In this document: in pieces, positions 26,047 through 33,999 of the stretch
How the letters are laid out: each line of letters opens with the position of its first letter
Position numbering within the stretch: the stretch's first letter is position 1
DNA from: JAWXCF01 sp034440515
GTDB taxonomy: Bacteria; Bacteroidota; Bacteroidia; CAILMK01
Length of the DNA stretch: 33,999 nucleotides
Direction: 5' to 3'
Assembly: GCA_034440515.1 (NCBI GenBank)
Contig: JAWXCF010000009.1
Location: forward strand, 1-33,999
The notes under the pieces: model-generated
What the model was told of the DNA's origin: nothing
Databases searched by the model: none
Seen by the model: the letters and a program-made list of their open reading frames with translations, nothing else
Translations under genes and position numbers: made by a program

Positions 26047-26991
26047 ATGAATATTTCTGTAGTTATCCCATTATTTAATGAAGAGGAGTCTTTGCCTGAG
26101 CTAATGCGATGGATAGACCAAGTGATGAAGGTAAATGCCTATAGTTACCAAGTGATAATGATAGACGATGGTAGTGAGGATGAAAGCTGGAAGGTAATAG
26201 AAAACTTAAGTCAAGAATACGGCACGGTTCGAGGTATTAGATTTACCAGAAATTATGGTAAAAGTGCAGCTCTAAACGAAGGATTTGCTATAGCAGAGGG
26301 TGAAGTAGTGATAACTATGGATGCAGACCTGCAAGATAGTCCTGAAGAAATACCTGAATTATATAGAATGATTACTGTGCAAGGCTATCACCTAGTAAGT
26401 GGATGGAAACAGAAAAGGTATGACCCATTAAGTAAAACCATTCCTACACGACTATTTAATTGGGCTACTAGAAAAATGTCAGGCATATATCTGCACGACT
26501 TCAACTGCGGATTAAAGTCTTATGCCCTACCTGTAGTGCAAAGCATAGAAGTATATGGAGAAATGCACAGATACATACCCATATTGGCTAAAGATGCTGG
26601 ATTCAAAAGAATAACAGAGAAAGTAGTTAGTCATCAGGCTAGAAAATATGGTAAGAGTAAGTTTGGACTAAACAGATTTGTAAATGGTTTGCTAGACTTA
26701 ATGAGCATTAGCTTTATGATTAGGTTTGGAAAAAAGCCAATGCATTTCTTTGGACTTTTAGGATTGCTATCCACATTTACTGGCTTGGCTGCCACTATTT
26801 GGCTTATAGTTTACAAATTGATAAATATAAATAACCCACACGCTAGAGACATAACAGATAAGCCGAGTTTCTATATAGCCTTAACTATGATGATAATAGG
26901 GGTGCAGATGTTTTTAGCGGGCTTTATAGGAGAAATGATAGGCCGAAACAGTTCAGAGCGAAATGTTTATAAGATAAGAGAGAGGATATAA
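26047..26991 (+). CDS. Polyprenyl-phosphate-type glycosyltransferase family 2
   Basis: The 314-residue GT-A enzyme has SVVIPLFNEEESLPEL, the donor site MIDDGSEDES (Asp40-41), the metal site MDADLQD (92-98), and FNCGLKSY. Two C-terminal transmembrane helices follow (PMHFFGLLGLLSTFTGLAATIWLI and YIALTMMIIGVQMFLAGFIGEM), as in DPM1/ArnC/GtrB enzymes that transfer a sugar to undecaprenyl phosphate at the inner membrane. Motifs are intact, so it is likely active. It lies 189 bases after the DUF4199 gene; the gap contains only weak hairpins and no perfect TAnnTTTG element. Confidence 0.88.
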   Translation: MNISVVIPLFNEEESLPELMRWIDQVMKVNAYSYQVIMIDDGSEDESWKVIENLSQEYGTVRGIRFTRNYGKSAALNEGFAIAEGEVVITMDADLQDSPEEIPELYRMITVQGYHLVSGWKQKRYDPLSKTIPTRLFNWATRKMSGIYLHDFNCGLKSYALPVVQSIEVYGEMHRYIPILAKDAGFKRITEKVVSHQARKYGKSKFGLNRFVNGLLDLMSISFMIRFGKKPMHFFGLLGLLSTFTGLAATIWLIVYKLININNPHARDITDKPSFYIALTMMIIGVQMFLAGFIGEMIGRNSSERNVYKIRERI

Positions 26992-27029
26992 AGTAGGACG
27001 GGTGAATTAACAATTATGATTTTTATCTA

Positions 27030-28097
27030 TTAAATTTTATAATACTCTCTATACCAATTTACAAAAGCATTCATACCATCTTGCACCGTAGTTTTAGGTC
27101 TAAAGCCCGTGGCCTGTATTAGACTTTCTACATCTGCATAAGTTCGTTGTACATCACCTGCCTGCATAGGTAGAAACTTTATGATGGCAGTTCTACCTGT
27201 TGCATTCTCTATAGCTTTTATAAAGTCCATTAGTTTTACTGGGCTGTTATTACCAATGTTATGCAATGCATAGGGAGCTGTACTATTCATATGTTCGTTG
27301 CTCTCTCTGGGTTTACTTGGTAATACGGGTATCAATCTTATAATGCTTTCTACTATGTCATTTATATAGGTAAAGTCACGGTACATATCCCCATTATTGA
27401 ATACCTGTATTTCATTACCCTCTAGTATTTGCTTAGTGAAATGGTAAGGCGCCATATCTGGTCTGCCCCAAGGTCCATATACTGTAAAAAATCTTAAACC
27501 AGTGGTCGGTATATTATATAAGTGGCTGTAACTGTGTGCCATCACCTCATTGGCCTTCTTAGTAGCAGCGTAAAATGATACTGGGTGATCTGTATGATCA
27601 GCTACAGTAAAAGGAATACTTGCATTCATACCATAAACAGATGAACTACTAGCAAATATTAAATGCTGAATTTCGTGGAGCCTACAGCCTTCTAAAACAT
27701 TTAGAAAACCAGTAATATTACTATCTGCATACGCCCTTGGGTTTTGCAAAGAATATCGTACCCCAGCTTGTGCACCTAAATGAATAACAAAATCAACTGG
27801 ACCGTGATTGCTAAACAGATTTTCCATAGCAAAGCTATCTTCTAAGTCTGCCTTTATAAATATCAATCCGTTTGTACTGTGTAGCGTATCGTTATGCTCA
27901 GATAATGATTTAGGGTCTAGTCCCAAAGTTCTAAGTCTGCCGTGTTTTAAATCAACCTGATAATAATCGTTAATGTTATCAGTTGCTAGTACGTGCACTC
28001 CAAGTTGCGTTAGTTGCAGGCATACGTGAAACCCGATAAAGCCGGCTGCACCAGTTACTAATATCCGTTTTCCAGACAGGCTTTCTGTTGAAATCAT
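27030..28097 (-). CDS. NAD-dependent epimerase, UDP-glucuronate 4-epimerase type
   Basis: A 355-residue extended short-chain dehydrogenase. GAAGFIG (16-22) is the NAD-binding loop. The active site has SSSSVYG and the YAATK Tyr-x-x-x-Lys pair in SFYAATKKANEVMAHSYSHLY, followed by TTGLRFFTVYGPWGRPDMA, which is characteristic of the CapI/LspL UDP-glucuronate 4-epimerase group. It would interconvert a uronic-acid sugar nucleotide with its 4-epimer (for example UDP-glucuronate to UDP-galacturonate). It is the last gene of the exopolysaccharide operon, 40 bases after the dehydrogenase that makes its likely substrate type. Confidence 0.88.
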   Translation of the reverse strand: MISTESLSGKRILVTGAAGFIGFHVCLQLTQLGVHVLATDNINDYYQVDLKHGRLRTLGLDPKSLSEHNDTLHSTNGLIFIKADLEDSFAMENLFSNHGPVDFVIHLGAQAGVRYSLQNPRAYADSNITGFLNVLEGCRLHEIQHLIFASSSSVYGMNASIPFTVADHTDHPVSFYAATKKANEVMAHSYSHLYNIPTTGLRFFTVYGPWGRPDMAPYHFTKQILEGNEIQVFNNGDMYRDFTYINDIVESIIRLIPVLPSKPRESNEHMNSTAPYALHNIGNNSPVKLMDFIKAIENATGRTAIIKFLPMQAGDVQRTYADVESLIQATGFRPKTTVQDGMNAFVNWYREYYKI

Positions 28098-28137
28098 AAA
28101 CTGTCTATTTAGTTAGGTTAATTATAATAGGTTTTTG

Positions 28138-29430
28138 TTATAGAGTCCAGTGGGTTAATTCGTCAACCTTGTTTCTATATATTCCTTTTAAATCTACCAA
28201 TATGTTAGTATCCTCGTTTAGTAAAGCTTTGAAGTCTTCTTGTGTTAGATTCAAATATTCTCTGTGTGGTACTGTAACTATTACGGCATCATATTTACCC
28301 TGCGGGCCATCTACCATTGGTATTCCGTACTCGTGCAAGAATTCTTCTTTTGATGCGTGTGGGTCAACTACGTGAACTGTCGATCTAAATTCGTTAAGAG
28401 TTTTAACTAGGTCCGCAACTTTACTGTTTCTTACATCAGCTACATTTTCTTTAAAGGTAGCACCCATTACCAATATTCTACTTTGGTGTGCTGCTTTGTC
28501 TTTAGCTGAAAGTAGTTTTATTGTTTCACCAGCTACCCAAGCAGCCATATTGTCGTTGGTATTTCTACCAGCTAATATGATTTGTGCGTGGTAGCCTAGA
28601 GTATTGCTTTTATAAGTTAGATAGTATGGGTCAACACCAATGCAGTGACCTCCTACCATACCCGGGAAAAACTTTAGGAAGTTCCACTTAGTCCCAGCTG
28701 CCTCTAGTACGTCGAATGTATTGATGTTCATTCTGTGGAATATCAACGACAATTCGTTCATTAGTGCAATATTTAGATCCCTTTGAGTATTTTCTATAAT
28801 CTTAGCCGCTTCTGCTACTTTTATTGAACTAGCCTTGTGCGTACCAGGAATTACTATGGTAGAGTAAACATCGCTAACTACTTCTAGACTTTCTGCATCG
28901 CAACCAGATACTATTTTTAAAATGTTGGTGATGGTATGTTCCTTATCACCTGGGTTAATCCTTTCAGGACTATAACCTACTTTGAAGTCTGTAATAAATT
29001 TTAACCCTGACTCTGCTTCTAATATAGGTACGCAATCTTCCTCTGTACAGCCGGGATATACTGTTGACTCATATACTACATAGTCTCCCTGTTTTAAAAC
29101 TTTACCTACTGTATGGCTTGCACCTATAAGTGGCCTTAAGTCAGGTTGATTATGAACATCAATAGGAGTAGGTACTGCAACAATGTAAAAATGTGCTTCC
29201 CTAAGATCTTCTATGTTTGCTGTAAACGTAATATCAGTGCCATCAAAAGCTTCAGGCTCTAATTCAAAACTAGGGTCTTGTTTATTTTTCAACATTTCCA
29301 CTCTCTCAGGTTTTATGTCAAAACCAATGACGCGAAATTTTCTAGCAAATTCTAGAGCTATTGGTAAACCAACATAACCTAGGCCAATTACTGCAATTGA
29401 GTTTTCTTTAGCGTGAAGTTTATTAAGCAT
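28138..29430 (-). CDS. Nucleotide sugar 6-dehydrogenase (TviB/WbpO type)
   Basis: The 430-residue protein is a UDP-sugar dehydrogenase that oxidises C6 to a carboxylate in two NAD-linked steps. IAVIGLGYVGLPIA (12-25) binds NAD; YESTVYPGC, SPERINPGD and IKVAEAAKIIENTQRDLNIALMNE follow; the catalytic Cys is in GGHCIGVDPYYL. The sequence is closest to the Vi-antigen TviB/WbpO group that uses UDP-N-acetylhexosamines, but a UDP-glucose substrate cannot be excluded. The N-terminus overlaps the autokinase stop by eight bases, indicating translational coupling. Confidence 0.9.
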   Translation of the reverse strand: MLNKLHAKENSIAVIGLGYVGLPIALEFARKFRVIGFDIKPERVEMLKNKQDPSFELEPEAFDGTDITFTANIEDLREAHFYIVAVPTPIDVHNQPDLRPLIGASHTVGKVLKQGDYVVYESTVYPGCTEEDCVPILEAESGLKFITDFKVGYSPERINPGDKEHTITNILKIVSGCDAESLEVVSDVYSTIVIPGTHKASSIKVAEAAKIIENTQRDLNIALMNELSLIFHRMNINTFDVLEAAGTKWNFLKFFPGMVGGHCIGVDPYYLTYKSNTLGYHAQIILAGRNTNDNMAAWVAGETIKLLSAKDKAAHQSRILVMGATFKENVADVRNSKVADLVKTLNEFRSTVHVVDPHASKEEFLHEYGIPMVDGPQGKYDAVIVTVPHREYLNLTQEDFKALLNEDTNILVDLKGIYRNKVDELTHWTL

Positions 29431-31849
29431 TTTTTTTAGGTCTAATTATATTTTTAAGAGTATTGAATATTCCTTTTAATCCTTTATTACGTTTATGATC
29501 TTCCTCATAGTAACCGTATCCATAGCCGTAACCGTAACCATATCCGTAGCCATAGCCGTAGCCGTAGCCTTTACCATACCCTTTACCGCCTATTGCAGCA
29601 TCGTTATATATAATATATGATTTTCTATGATTCGGGTCGTTTACTTGATTGTCTAGTGACCTAATGTATTCTAATTTGGTATAACCCTCTCTAACTATAA
29701 ATATACTTGCATCTGCATATTTCATTAATATGTTAGCATCTGTGACCAGACCTATAGGCGGAGTATCTATTATTATGAAGTCATATTGAGTCTTTAATTC
29801 GGCTATTAGAGCCTCCATTTTATCACTAGTTATCAGCTCTGCTGGGTTGGGCGGGGTTGGACCACTTGGATAGAGGTCCAGATTTTTAATTATGGTTGGT
29901 TTCCTCACCTCTTCAATCCCAACTTTTCCTATTAGCAGTTGACTTAGTCCTATATCATTATTAATATCAAACTCTATGTGGAGTTTCGGTTTGCGAAGGT
30001 CTAACCCTAGTAATGCTACTTTTTTATTAGTTACTGCTAAAATACTAGAAAGATTGATGGCATTAAATGTTTTACCTTCTCCACCTATCATAGAGCTTAA
30101 CAATATCACTTTACACTGGGATTCATTATTAGGCAATATGTATTGAAGATTGGTTCTAATAGACCTATAGGCTTCGCTTATTACACTTTTAGGGTTGTTC
30201 TGTACAACCAAAGCATTAGTTTTATTATTATGACCAACCATACCCAATACAGGAATATCAGTATTTTTCTCTAAGTGTCCCCTAGATTTAACAGTACTTA
30301 TTAGAAGTGTTTTTATATACACTATCAGTGCGGGAATCGTCAGCCCTAATAGTATTGCAATTATGAAATTTCGTTTAGTATCTGGCTTTATTTTGCCATC
30401 CAGTTCAGCCCTATCTACTATACTGTGGTCTGGCACAATTGCGGCCTTTGCAATTTCAGCTTCAGATTTTTTCTGGAGTAGGTATTGATATAGTTCTTCA
30501 GTTATTTTAAATCCACGTTCTATCTTTATTTGTTCCATTTGTTCTCCAGGCAATGCCTTTAATTGAGATTCTAATTTATTTTGTTTTTCTACTAAATCTC
30601 TAGTAACTATATCTCTACCTTTCTTGTTGGTTTTGATGTTGTCAAGCAATGACTTTTGAATTTTGCCAATTTCTGAATCTAGTTTTTTCAAAAGTGGAGA
30701 AGTTAACGGAACGACTTTTAAATAGTCTTGTCTCTTTTGTAATAACTCATTGTATTGAATTAGTAACTTAGAAAGGAATGGATCTGTAATTGACAAAGCA
30801 CTTGGAGCAATTAGCTCGATTTTCTTGTTGTTCTCTATGTACTCCTTAATATAAGATAGATTTTCTTGTTCAATTTTGATTGTTAAAAGTCTTTCATCAA
30901 TCTCAGTTAGTTGTATATAAACGTCTTTAGCATCAGCAGCCAATAGAACATTACTTTTCTGATTCTTAAAGTCTTTTACGTTTCTTTCTGATGAATCAAG
31001 ATTTTTACCTACAAATTTTATCTGTTGATTAATGAAATTGATGGTTTGGTTTGCATAACTTGATTTCTCTTTAACCTGTTGATCTATATACACTTCCATC
31101 AATTTATTTAAGATGTCGACACCCCTTTCTACAACGTTTTCTTCTATAGAAAGCAATAAAACGCTGCTTTTACCTACTGGTTTTACATTGATAGACCCAA
31201 TTACGTGGCTGGCTAAGCTGTACTTATCATTTATTTTAAAGTAGTATTGAGAATTAATAATTTCTAGTAATGAACCTGATTCTACTATTTTGTCTTGTAA
31301 GGTTAGGACTCCAGTAAAGTATTCATTCTTAATAGAATCTCCAAACACATAAGTGTTTTTAATTGATTTTTTTCCTAATACAATTTCAAGTTGATACTTT
31401 TTTTTGTCTAATATTTTAACCTTGAATGCTGCTTTAAATGCCTTATTATCTAAGACTTGAACTTTAGCTATAAATGGAGAACTTAGGTATAAATCATTAT
31501 TTCTAACTTTACCCTCTGAGTAATAGTAAATGTTTAAATCAAGCTCATCTAAAGTTCTCTCCATTACAGTTAATGACATTATTTTGATTTGCTCATCTTC
31601 AATTGGATTTTTTTGATTAAAGCTGATATCGCCTATTACATCGCTGGGAGCACTTATTGCACCATTCTGCCTATTGCTACCACCACCATAATACATATTG
31701 CTGTGCATTGTATATACGGACTCAGAGTATCTATTTAAGAAGTAAGAAATAACAATTGATCCGACAATAAATGTTATGAAAAGCAGGAGATTGTTTAATA
31801 CAAAGCCTATTATCTTCTTAATATCAAATGAGTTCTCGTTTTTTTGCAT
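29423..31849 (-). CDS. Capsular polysaccharide co-polymerase and tyrosine autokinase (Wzc type)
   Basis: An 808-residue inner-membrane protein. Residues about 15-35 (IGFVLNNLLLFITFIVGSIVISYFL) and about 500-520 (FIIAILLGLTIPALIVYI) are transmembrane helices flanking a large periplasmic domain with a coiled coil (about 240-420) that controls chain length. The C-terminal cytoplasmic BY-kinase has Walker A (SSMIGGEGKTFNAINL, about 586), Walker A' (LLGLDLRKP) and Walker B (FIIIDTPPIGLVTD). It autophosphorylates a tyrosine tail; here that tail contains about 12 GY units in a row, coded by a hexamer repeat. Operon partner of the export lipoprotein 22 bases upstream and of the overlapping dehydrogenase. 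Confidence 0.92.
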   Translation of the reverse strand: MQKNENSFDIKKIIGFVLNNLLLFITFIVGSIVISYFLNRYSESVYTMHSNMYYGGGSNRQNGAISAPSDVIGDISFNQKNPIEDEQIKIMSLTVMERTLDELDLNIYYYSEGKVRNNDLYLSSPFIAKVQVLDNKAFKAAFKVKILDKKKYQLEIVLGKKSIKNTYVFGDSIKNEYFTGVLTLQDKIVESGSLLEIINSQYYFKINDKYSLASHVIGSINVKPVGKSSVLLLSIEENVVERGVDILNKLMEVYIDQQVKEKSSYANQTINFINQQIKFVGKNLDSSERNVKDFKNQKSNVLLAADAKDVYIQLTEIDERLLTIKIEQENLSYIKEYIENNKKIELIAPSALSITDPFLSKLLIQYNELLQKRQDYLKVVPLTSPLLKKLDSEIGKIQKSLLDNIKTNKKGRDIVTRDLVEKQNKLESQLKALPGEQMEQIKIERGFKITEELYQYLLQKKSEAEIAKAAIVPDHSIVDRAELDGKIKPDTKRNFIIAILLGLTIPALIVYIKTLLISTVKSRGHLEKNTDIPVLGMVGHNNKTNALVVQNNPKSVISEAYRSIRTNLQYILPNNESQCKVILLSSMIGGEGKTFNAINLSSILAVTNKKVALLGLDLRKPKLHIEFDINNDIGLSQLLIGKVGIEEVRKPTIIKNLDLYPSGPTPPNPAELITSDKMEALIAELKTQYDFIIIDTPPIGLVTDANILMKYADASIFIVREGYTKLEYIRSLDNQVNDPNHRKSYIIYNDAAIGGKGYGKGYGYGYGYGYGYGYGYGYGYYEEDHKRNKGLKGIFNTLKNIIRPKKNA
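29510..29587. repeat. Hexamer tandem array coding the Gly-Tyr tail of the autokinase
   Basis: Thirteen hexamers of the form (G/A)TA(G/A/T)CC follow one another, the first ten (29510-29569) all fit, the last three are TTTACC, ATACCC, TTTACC. On the coding strand they read GGNTAN repeats, encoding ten Gly-Tyr units, then GK-GY-GK. Units differ only in codon third positions, which suggests old expansion with later drift. Gains or losses of units keep the reading frame and change the number of kinase tyrosines. Confidence 0.85.
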
Positions 31850-31871
31850 TAGTATAATTGAAATAGATTTG

Positions 31872-32696
31872 TTATCTTCTTGCGCTTATTATTAGAGTAG
31901 CTACTACAACTGCTAAGTTTACAAAAGATAAGAATATAGTGGTAAGCTCTAAGTTTGCTAGAGTAAATTTTCGTTTAGTTGGCTCTATATATATTACGTC
32001 GTTTGGCATTAATGCATACCCTGGCTTACCGATAGACGATATTAGAGATAAATTTATATATAGTATTGTTGGATTCTTTGGATCACCCCTCACTACACGT
32101 ATATTGTTGATATTAGCAAATTCATTAATGTCACCTGCTAAACCTAAAACTTCTATAATGTTAGCTCGTTCATTTGGAATAGTATAGGTGCCTGGTTTAT
32201 TCACAGCACCTAATATTGTTACTTTAAATGACAGAAATTTAACCTCAATAAATGGGTCCAGCATATATTCACTTATTCTTACTTTAATTGCATCTCTAGC
32301 TTCTATAATTGATAGTCCTCTTACTGCAACTTTTCCAATAACCGGATAGTTAATGTTGCCCTCTTGATCTACGAGAAACCCAGATAAATATCCACTTGCG
32401 CCGCCCCCCCCCTGGGGTGTATTGCTTGTTGCAATACCCTCTGCTGTTGCTTGTAATATTTTAGTGAAGCCCTCTGTAGTTTGTACTAGTCTAATGTCTA
32501 AAACGTCAAAAGGCATTATTTTTACAGATGAGTTAGTTAAAGAATCTGTATTCATACTTTCTAACTCCATTATGGCCTTTGGATCTTTTGAAACATCCCT
32601 CCATAGTATGTATTGGTCTCTCTTAACAAATAAGCTACAACTATTCAACAAAACTGCAAACAGTAGAACAGCTAGAACCTTGATTGAATATCTCAT
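31872..32696 (-). CDS. Polysaccharide export lipoprotein (Wza/OPX family)
   Basis: The 274-residue outer-membrane export protein has a lipoprotein signal (lipobox NSC, Cys20). Residues about 58-170 form the Poly_export (PES) region (MPFDVLDIRLVQTTEGF, NINYPVIGKVAVRGLSIIEARDAI), then an SLBB-like domain (LGAVNKPGTYTIPNERANIIEVLGLAGDIN), and a C-terminal hydrophobic helix (FTLANLELTTIFLSFVNLAVVVATLI). The Bacteroidota form is shorter than E. coli Wza. The coding strand includes a run of nine G (32404-32412 on the plus strand as C) that encodes part of a Gly-rich loop. The ATG at 32696 is 12-13 bases from the predicted transcription start. First gene of the operon. Confidence 0.9.
   Translation of the reverse strand: MRYSIKVLAVLLFAVLLNSCSLFVKRDQYILWRDVSKDPKAIMELESMNTDSLTNSSVKIMPFDVLDIRLVQTTEGFTKILQATAEGIATSNTPQGGGGASGYLSGFLVDQEGNINYPVIGKVAVRGLSIIEARDAIKVRISEYMLDPFIEVKFLSFKVTILGAVNKPGTYTIPNERANIIEVLGLAGDINEFANINNIRVVRGDPKNPTILYINLSLISSIGKPGYALMPNDVIYIEPTKRKFTLANLELTTIFLSFVNLAVVVATLIISARR
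32404..32412. repeat. Nine-base homopolymer within the export lipoprotein gene
   Basis: Nine consecutive C on the plus strand (G9 on the coding strand) encode PQGGGGAS in frame. Such a tract is unusual in this AT-rich sequence. A gain or loss of one base would shift the frame about 100 codons into the gene. Confidence 0.85.
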
Positions 32697-32716
32697 TTAG
32701 TCATTTCAACTTCGTG

Positions 32717-32724
32717 CAAAGGTA
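32717..32724 (-). promoter_or_regulatory. Promoter of the exopolysaccharide operon
   Basis: The reverse strand reads TACCTTTG, the same -7 element used by four of the five rRNA promoters that face away. It is 20 bases before the ATG of the export gene, so the leader would be about 12 bases. No TTTG is seen at the -33 position. Confidence 0.6.
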
Positions 32725-32922
32725 AGTAATATTGATATCTAGTATTGCAGTTTTTGGTATGGATTAGGCATCCTTAGTTACAATTAGTGATATTAAATAA
32801 TTTATAAACCTATAGTGTAGATATCTTAGCATAGATGATTATATGAAACTATATAATAGAGGTGTAAACGTATGTATATATTGGGTAATTCACATTATTC
32901 TAAATAATAGTGAGATGAAAGC

Positions 32923-32952
32923 TTGCATATATGAAAAGTACTCTTACCTTTG
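32923..32952 (+). promoter_or_regulatory. rRNA promoter P1
   Basis: TTG (32923-32925) and TACCTTTG (32945-32952) are separated by 19 bases. CTCCC (32955-32959) and GGGAG (32975-32979) just downstream form an imperfect hairpin in the new transcript. Confidence 0.7.
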
Positions 32953-33037
32953 CTCTCCCTTTTGACTGAAAGAGGGGAGTAAATAAGATCATTAGTTATT
33001 GAGTTGAGGCGGTAATAAAAATAAATTTTACGATTTG

Positions 33038-33068
33038 TTTGGTTTATAAAAAAGCTTTCTTACCTTTG
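33038..33068 (+). promoter_or_regulatory. rRNA promoter P2
   Basis: TTTG (33038-33041), 19-base spacer, TACCTTTG (33061-33068). CCCTT (33073-33077) and AAGGG (33084-33088) form a small hairpin shortly after the start. Confidence 0.75.
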
Positions 33069-33141
33069 CTCTCCCTTAAACGAAAGGGCATTAGTAAAGG
33101 TTGGGATTTAAAATAAACATCAAATAATATTTAATATTTTA

Positions 33142-33172
33142 TTTGGTAATTTAAATATAAGTAGTACCTTTG
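33142..33172 (+). promoter_or_regulatory. rRNA promoter P3
   Basis: TTTG (33142-33145), 19-base spacer, TACCTTTG (33165-33172). CAATTCG and CGAGTTG form a seven-base-pair stem with an AAAG loop at about 33179-33196. Confidence 0.75.
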
Positions 33173-33298
33173 CTGTCCCAATTCGAAAGCGAGTTGAGAA
33201 AATTTAAGTTCATTATTTGTTGGGAAGAAATTTTAAGCGTGTTTACAAACAGCAATGTGAAGCAAACATTATTAAAAGAAATAATAAATGTTAATTTA

Positions 33299-33331
33299 TT
33301 TGATTTTGATAATTTAATTATCTTACCTTTG
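33299..33331 (+). promoter_or_regulatory. rRNA promoter P4
   Basis: TTTG (33299-33302), 21-base spacer, TACCTTTG (33324-33331). CTCAT (33335-33339) and ATGAG (33347-33351) form a five-base-pair hairpin downstream. Confidence 0.7.
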
Positions 33332-33428
33332 CACCTCATTATTTAGATGAGTGATAATAAAGGTTGATTGCAGAATTTAAAAGTTCAAATATTAACGATA
33401 AGTTTAAAAAAATAAACTTGTAAATTTA

Positions 33429-33459
33429 TTTGGTATTAGTTAACAATTTAGTAACTTTG
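33429..33459 (+). promoter_or_regulatory. rRNA promoter P5
   Basis: TTTG (33429-33432), 19-base spacer, TAACTTTG (33452-33459). The nearest promoter to 16S, about 165 bases from its 5' end; only a weak CAAT/ATTG pairing follows the start. Confidence 0.75.
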
Positions 33460-33632
33460 CCATCCCAATCACGAACAGTTATTGAGAACATAAGTTAAAT
33501 GATTTGAGTAATCAAAAAGTTTAATTGAAAATACATTCGGTACACAGGTACTGAAATTAGATCTTTAGAAGAATTTAGAAGATAGGTAAGTCAATAGAAC
33601 GCGGTATATATCTGAATACATTAAGATTTTAT

Positions 33633-33999
<367 letters not shown>

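Larger units (their letters stand above)
32697..33632 (+). promoter_or_regulatory. rRNA operon control region with five tandem promoters; no gene
   Basis: This 936-base AT-rich stretch has no convincing gene. It is divided between the exopolysaccharide promoter on the left and five rRNA promoters (entered separately) at intervals of 116, 104, 159 and 128 bases, followed by a leader of about 170 bases to the 16S gene. P1 and P2 share an identical 20-base core TCTTACCTTTGCTCTCCCTT; P2, P3 and P5 share TTTGGT around the -33 element, and P3 and P5 share TATTTGGTA. These look like copies from duplication of one promoter unit. Confidence 0.75.

Noticed and set aside
33151..33339. Reverse-strand open frame in the rRNA promoter region
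   Set aside because: It crosses promoters P3 and P4, has no codon pattern or start context, and is best explained as chance in AT-rich DNA.
33540..33632. BoxA-like antitermination site in the rRNA leader (GATCTTTAGA region)
   Set aside because: Only a loose match to TGCTCTTTAA, and no box B or C companion is visible.

Overview
The window is AT-rich chromosomal DNA from a member of the Bacteroidota. Evidence: (i) the 16S rRNA 5' end at the right edge carries the bases seen in Bacteroidota, tentatively Chitinophagia-like; (ii) promoters have the phylum-specific form TTTG-N19-TAnnTTTG; (iii) there are type IX secretion (T9SS) sorting domains of type A (92-1081) and CHU_C/type B (8373-12101); (iv) there is a BatA-type membrane protein and a DUF4199 protein; (v) Shine-Dalgarno sequences are nearly absent. 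No phage, transposon, CRISPR array or tRNA gene was recognised.

Layout. 1-1081: end of one gene and a secreted S74-chaperone/T9SS protein. 1159-1902 (-): a geranylgeranylglyceryl-phosphate synthase family enzyme, divergent from a B12-dependent ribonucleotide reductase (2266-5643). 5696-7280 (-): msrA and a glycosyltransferase separated by a terminator. 7405-8370 (+): an isopenicillin-N-synthase-type oxygenase, convergent with a 1242-residue SBBP/PKD/CHU_C cell-surface protein. 12279-18018 (+): serS, a 68-residue orphan protein, recQ and two GT-B glycosyltransferases. 18001-18902 (-): an FtsE-like ATPase coupled to a 76-residue orphan protein. 19002-21762 (+): two lipoproteins, one with an OmpA-like segment and TPR repeats, the other with a surface-export signal. 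21994-26991 (+): BatA-like protein, a dihydroorotase homologue that has lost its metal ligands, a DUF4199 protein and a polyprenyl-type GT2. 27030-32696 (-): a four-gene exopolysaccharide operon (export lipoprotein, tyrosine autokinase, nucleotide-sugar 6-dehydrogenase, uronate 4-epimerase). 32697-33632: a gene-free region with five evenly built rRNA promoters in tandem, then the start of a 16S gene that runs off the edge.

How the genes relate. The exopolysaccharide operon supplies a uronic-acid sugar nucleotide and the autokinase/outer-membrane export pair for a Wzx/Wzy-type capsule; the GT-B enzymes upstream of 18018 and the GT2 at 26047 may contribute to glycans but are not in that operon. 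The rest is housekeeping (serS, recQ, nrdJ, msrA, rRNA) mixed with envelope proteins.

I saw no clear new multi-gene defence or mobile system. The points most worth checking are the five-promoter rRNA control region with a small hairpin after most starts, the apparently dead dihydroorotase overlapping a BatA-like gene, and two sequence tracts able to vary by slippage in the exopolysaccharide operon (a G9 run in the export gene and a hexamer array coding the kinase's tyrosine tail).
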